Origin: Dipetalonema caudispina
Lineage: Eukaryota; Nematoda; Chromadorea; Rhabditida; Onchocercidae
Assembly: GCA_013365325.1 (NCBI GenBank)
Contig: JABVXV010000463.1
Span: forward strand, 1-38,163
Direction: 5' to 3'
DNA length: 38,163 nucleotides
Shown piece after piece: positions 34,975 through 38,163 of this stretch (position 1 is the first letter of the stretch; each line of letters opens with the position of its first letter). Under the pieces are notes generated by a model, which saw only the letters and a list, made by a program, of their open reading frames with translations, made no database searches and had not been told where the DNA came from. The position numbers and the translations under genes are program-made.

Positions 34975-35666
34975 AAAAATGAAAAGAAAAGGTTTTAAAT
35001 TGAGATAAATGGAATGCATTTGAAAGCAATCTGCTTTAATCCAATTTTCTGCGATGCTACCACTTGAAAGTGTCGTCTATTTTCTTTTGCAATTTGCCAC
35101 AATTTCAACTTATTAGCAAGCAATAGTAGCAGTGATAATAGTGATAAAACATATGGATGAAGCAAACACTGATAGCAATGTATTATCATTTAAAAAAATT
35201 AACTTTATTTAATACAAATTTGAACTGTCTAAAATCTTCTTATCAGCCAAAGGATGTAAGCTGTTCAAGTACTACTACCATTAATATTCCTTCATAAAGT
35301 TGATATCAGAGGATATCAACTTGATATCAGTTGATTATTTTAGTTATTTGAATTACTAAAAAATAATTTACAATTTACTGTTAATTAAATAATTCAAATA
35401 AGATCGTTTAAATTTTTAACTTTCTTTTAATAAACTTTTTTTCAAATTGTACTTTCTTTTTCCTTTTACTTTGCAAAAAGTAATACTTTATAATAATTAT
35501 TAAAACGATATACTTAAAGGAAGAAAAAAATAAGAAGGGAGGAATAATGGAAGATAAGTTATATATATAAATGAAAAATAATTTATATGCATTAAGGAAA
35601 TTACACTACTAATGATTACCGTATGTTAGCAATAATTTTGAAAGTTGATTCAATTAAATAAGAAAG

Positions 35667-35686
35667 ATGATGATGATCATCATCAT
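35667..35686. repeat. (ATG)n/(CAT)n perfect palindrome
   Basis: ATGATGATGATCATCATCAT is self-complementary over 20 bases: a GAT run meets an ATC run head to head. It is followed by further CAT/TCA triplets to about 35740. Confidence 0.8.
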
Positions 35687-35974
35687 TATCACTGTCGTCA
35701 TTATCACTATCACTACCGTCATCACTATCATCACCAATCATTTAAATAATTTTTTGATGAAAATCTATATTGAGCAAAATTTGCTTACAGCAATTGTTAT
35801 TTTTATTTGCTAAAATATACATTTTTCAGTTACAAATTTTCCAAATGTATACCACACCGATACTACTTTTGAAGGAAAAAAAAAAACAAATTTTTGCATA
35901 AATATTTAATTTCTGATTTGAAAATTGTAATTATCAAATTAGTGAATTTACAACATTTCATAATACATTAAGTT

Positions 35975-36056
35975 ATGTGTATATGTATATATATATGTAT
36001 GTGTGCGTGTGTGTGTGTGTGTATGTGTATGCATATGTCTGTACGTATGTATATAG
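35975..36056. repeat. (GT)n/(TA)n compound microsatellite
   Basis: TATATG, GTGTGC and TATGTG units in succession. The apparent Thr/His/Tyr ORFs on the minus strand here are products of this repeat. Confidence 0.9.
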
Positions 36057-37084
36057 TAAATTTGTTGTAGAAATGGTATGTAATTTAAATGAACAGAGAT
36101 AATAATGCGAGATGAAGTGGATCGGATTCGAATATTTCTTGAATGAAATGACGAAAAGTATGTAATTTGAATTTTCCAAAGCGCATTTGTCCACTTTATG
36201 ATTGATATTTGTTGTATTGATATATTATCCACATTAGTATACGATCTTTCCATAACTGCCATCACTCAATTCTTACCCATTTTTAGGCAAACAAATGGAT
36301 ACATGGATAATTCATCCTGTAACATATCATCTATCTTATTCATTTCATTCTTCTTCGTTGAAAATCTTCCTTTTGCATTATTTTTCGGATAATTTTATGA
36401 AAATTAAGTTATATACACATATATATATGAAATGAATGAATTAATGTGTATTATATTTTTCAATACAAATATGAAAAGATTATCTGTTGAATTAGAAGAA
36501 ATGAATTAATGGAAAATTTTATCGAAGTCAGAAATTATAAATGTGTGAAATATTGTCAACAGCGAAAAAAAAAAAAAAAAAGAAAGGGAATAATAATATC
36601 GCTCATTTATTTAATTTCCATCTCTAAATTATATTTCTTCTCCTTCTTTTTTTTTTTTTTGTTCTTTTTATGAATAACAAAATTATTTTAAATTGATTGG
36701 CTGATCGGATGTATTGACTGTCTAAATCATTTTCGAATCAATTTATTGGGAAGAGAATTATTGCATAATTTATTTTGTTTATTATTAAAAATAATGATAA
36801 TCATAAAGAATAATGGAATAATTATATCAATAATAAATTAAAAAATTATTACAATATAATATATATGCATCATTTTTTGTTATCATTGGCATTTTTCTTT
36901 TGAGACGAGGAAGGATAAACAAATTAAGAAACGATCATCATTGTCTAGGCCAAGCCTATCTAAATAGATGGTATCAACAGAAGCATTATGATCATGCGGT
37001 TTTTATAACAGATCAATTGCATTAAGCTTATTTTGCTGAAATAGCGGTAGCTTATAGGTTTTTGTTGAATTTATGTATGTTCAA

Positions 37085-37162
37085 AAGGTAAATAGATGAT
37101 TATAACTCATTGAAAGCACTGATACAGTGCTTTCAATGAGTTATAAATCATCTATTTACCTT
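37085..37162. repeat. 37-bp nearly perfect hairpin with 3-base loop
   Basis: The left arm 37085-37121 and right arm 37125-37162 are exact reverse complements except for one extra A in the right arm (about 37145). The loop is ATA. The arms contain ordinary mixed sequence, not simple repeat. Flanks do not extend the symmetry. Possible readings: recent palindromic insertion, hairpin RNA source, or a fold-back artefact. Confidence 0.9.
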
Positions 37163-37518
37163 ACAAATATATTATTATAATCAGTTTAATTGTTAAATTC
37201 ATAAAACTTGTCTTAAGTCTACCATTTACAATGATTGTCAACTAATAAACCAAACTACATAGGCCATGAAATTGTGATCCTTATCATGTATCAATGCTGT
37301 CATTATCAATTATTACGAAACTATTTGCTATCATTTTAACCATCCTGAAATATATTTTAAAAAATCCGTTTTTCAACTCACTTTGGAATTTAAATATTCA
37401 TAAATATGTGTAATCAATATCATTCTTTACGGTTATCCAATAGGAAATTTTCATTTTTTATGGATTTCAAAAGGATGAATGGAGAAGGAAAGAGAAGAAA
37501 AGAAAAGGGAGATGTATG

Positions 37519-37555
37519 AAGAGGAAGAGGAAGAGGAAGAGGAAGGAAGAGGAAA
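37519..37555. repeat. (GAGGAA)n purine microsatellite
   Basis: Six-base GAGGAA units in tandem with minor changes at the end. Confidence 0.9.
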
Positions 37556-37647
37556 AACAAAGGAAATTTAACTATTCGAATGATTTGTGATGAGAAAGGA
37601 CGATTTAATAACATTGGCTATTTTCTCGCAAATAATGCTAATAATTT

Positions 37648-37700
37648 CCTCTCTCTCTCTTTTTTTCTTTCTCTTCCTCTCCCTCTCTCTTTCTCTCTCC
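37648..37700. repeat. (CT)n pyrimidine tract
   Basis: Pyrimidine-only strand of CT, TTTC and CCCT units; complementary in type to the purine tract about 100 bases downstream. Confidence 0.9.
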
Positions 37701-37796
37701 ATGAAATGAATGAGAATTCGCGCATTTGTTGCGTAATTGATATATTCGTTGGAACGAAAAGATTTCACGAAATGATAGTAAAAATTCAAAGAATAA

Positions 37797-37845
37797 AAGA
37801 GAGAGAGAGAGAGAGAGAGGGAGAGAAAAGAGGAAGGGAAAAAAA
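37797..37845. repeat. (GA)n purine tract
   Basis: Purine-only strand with a core of alternating GA (about 37798-37818), then GGGA/GAAA units. Confidence 0.9.
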
Positions 37846-38046
37846 GTATAGTGGTGTAAAGGTAAAGGACAAGTGATTAGCGTTATAATAATTATCATTC
37901 AATAATTCTGATGAGTTAGAAATGATGAAAGTAAAGATAAACAGAGACAAAAATGAATAAAGTATAATGACATTTTTGAAAGAATTTCATGAAAATTTTC
38001 ATCTCTTTTCTTTATCTGAATTGATTCAGCAAATAATGATAACAAA

Positions 38047-38163
<117 letters not shown>

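Larger units (their letters stand above)
31916..37084. other. long gene-poor, microsatellite-rich region
   Basis: No conserved exon recognised on either strand. Open frames here are repeats of Leu/Phe/Ser or Thr/His from simple sequence. A less AT-rich island at about 33890-34160, followed by a T8 run, and another at about 36890-37340, have no assignable function. Confidence 0.5.

Noticed and set aside
34745..35029. Two overlapping minus-strand ORFs rich in Ser/Leu/Phe
   Set aside because: They read through a purine tract in two frames; composition is that of simple sequence.
35660..35740. CAT/ATC triplet run that could look like a CRISPR-like or direct-repeat array
   Set aside because: Simple triplet slippage with no spacers of uniform length.
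37420..37898. Four overlapping Arg/Glu- or Leu/Ser-rich ORFs on both strands
   Set aside because: Artefacts of the GA/CT tracts.

Overview
This window looks like nuclear DNA from a very AT-rich nematode. The genes are cut into short exons. Nearly all introns end in the nematode-type TTTTCAG/TTTGCAG acceptor with no long polypyrimidine tract, and the first gene has such an acceptor one base before its ATG, as expected for spliced-leader trans-splicing. I cannot name the species. The window starts in a (TTA)n microsatellite and ends in an (AAT)n microsatellite, so it is probably a complete contig broken at both ends by simple repeats.

Four multi-exon genes can be rebuilt with consistent splice phases, all on the + strand. 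(1) 1190-7011 is a quiescin sulfhydryl oxidase (thioredoxin CGHC plus ERV/ALR domain), 13 exons, 597 residues. (2) 11499-12969 is an IMPACT homologue (RWD plus UPF0029 domain), 4 exons, 263 residues, with a 12-codon upstream ORF whose stop touches the start codon. (3) 15918-20553 is a 5-exon, 284-residue protein that I do not recognise, with a C-terminal C-x2-C/C-x3-C zinc motif. (4) 22736-29112 is a polo-like kinase 4 (SAK/ZYG-1 type), about 19 exons and 837 residues. A tRNA-Leu(CAG) lies at 21266-21349 between genes 3 and 4. The genes do not form a functional pathway: the products serve disulfide formation, translational stress control, an unknown role, and centriole duplication.

Weaker candidates are a two-exon 90-residue ORF at 8918-9300, a minus-strand terminal exon at 9544-9758, and a 157-residue single ORF at 31442-31915. 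From 29113 to the end I see no convincing conserved gene; that stretch is AT-rich with many microsatellites, purine/pyrimidine tracts and small palindromes.

The points most worth a second look are two GC-AG introns with strong GCAAG donors (QSOX intron 1 and PLK4 intron 2), a possible alternative 3' end inside the QSOX ERV domain, the IMPACT uORF, a pre-miRNA-like hairpin in a PLK4 intron, a nearly perfect 37-bp hairpin at 37085-37162, two independent degenerate tandem arrays with a period of about 60 bp, and the unusual PLK4 linker and APE motif. I found no clear evidence for a wholly new biological system.
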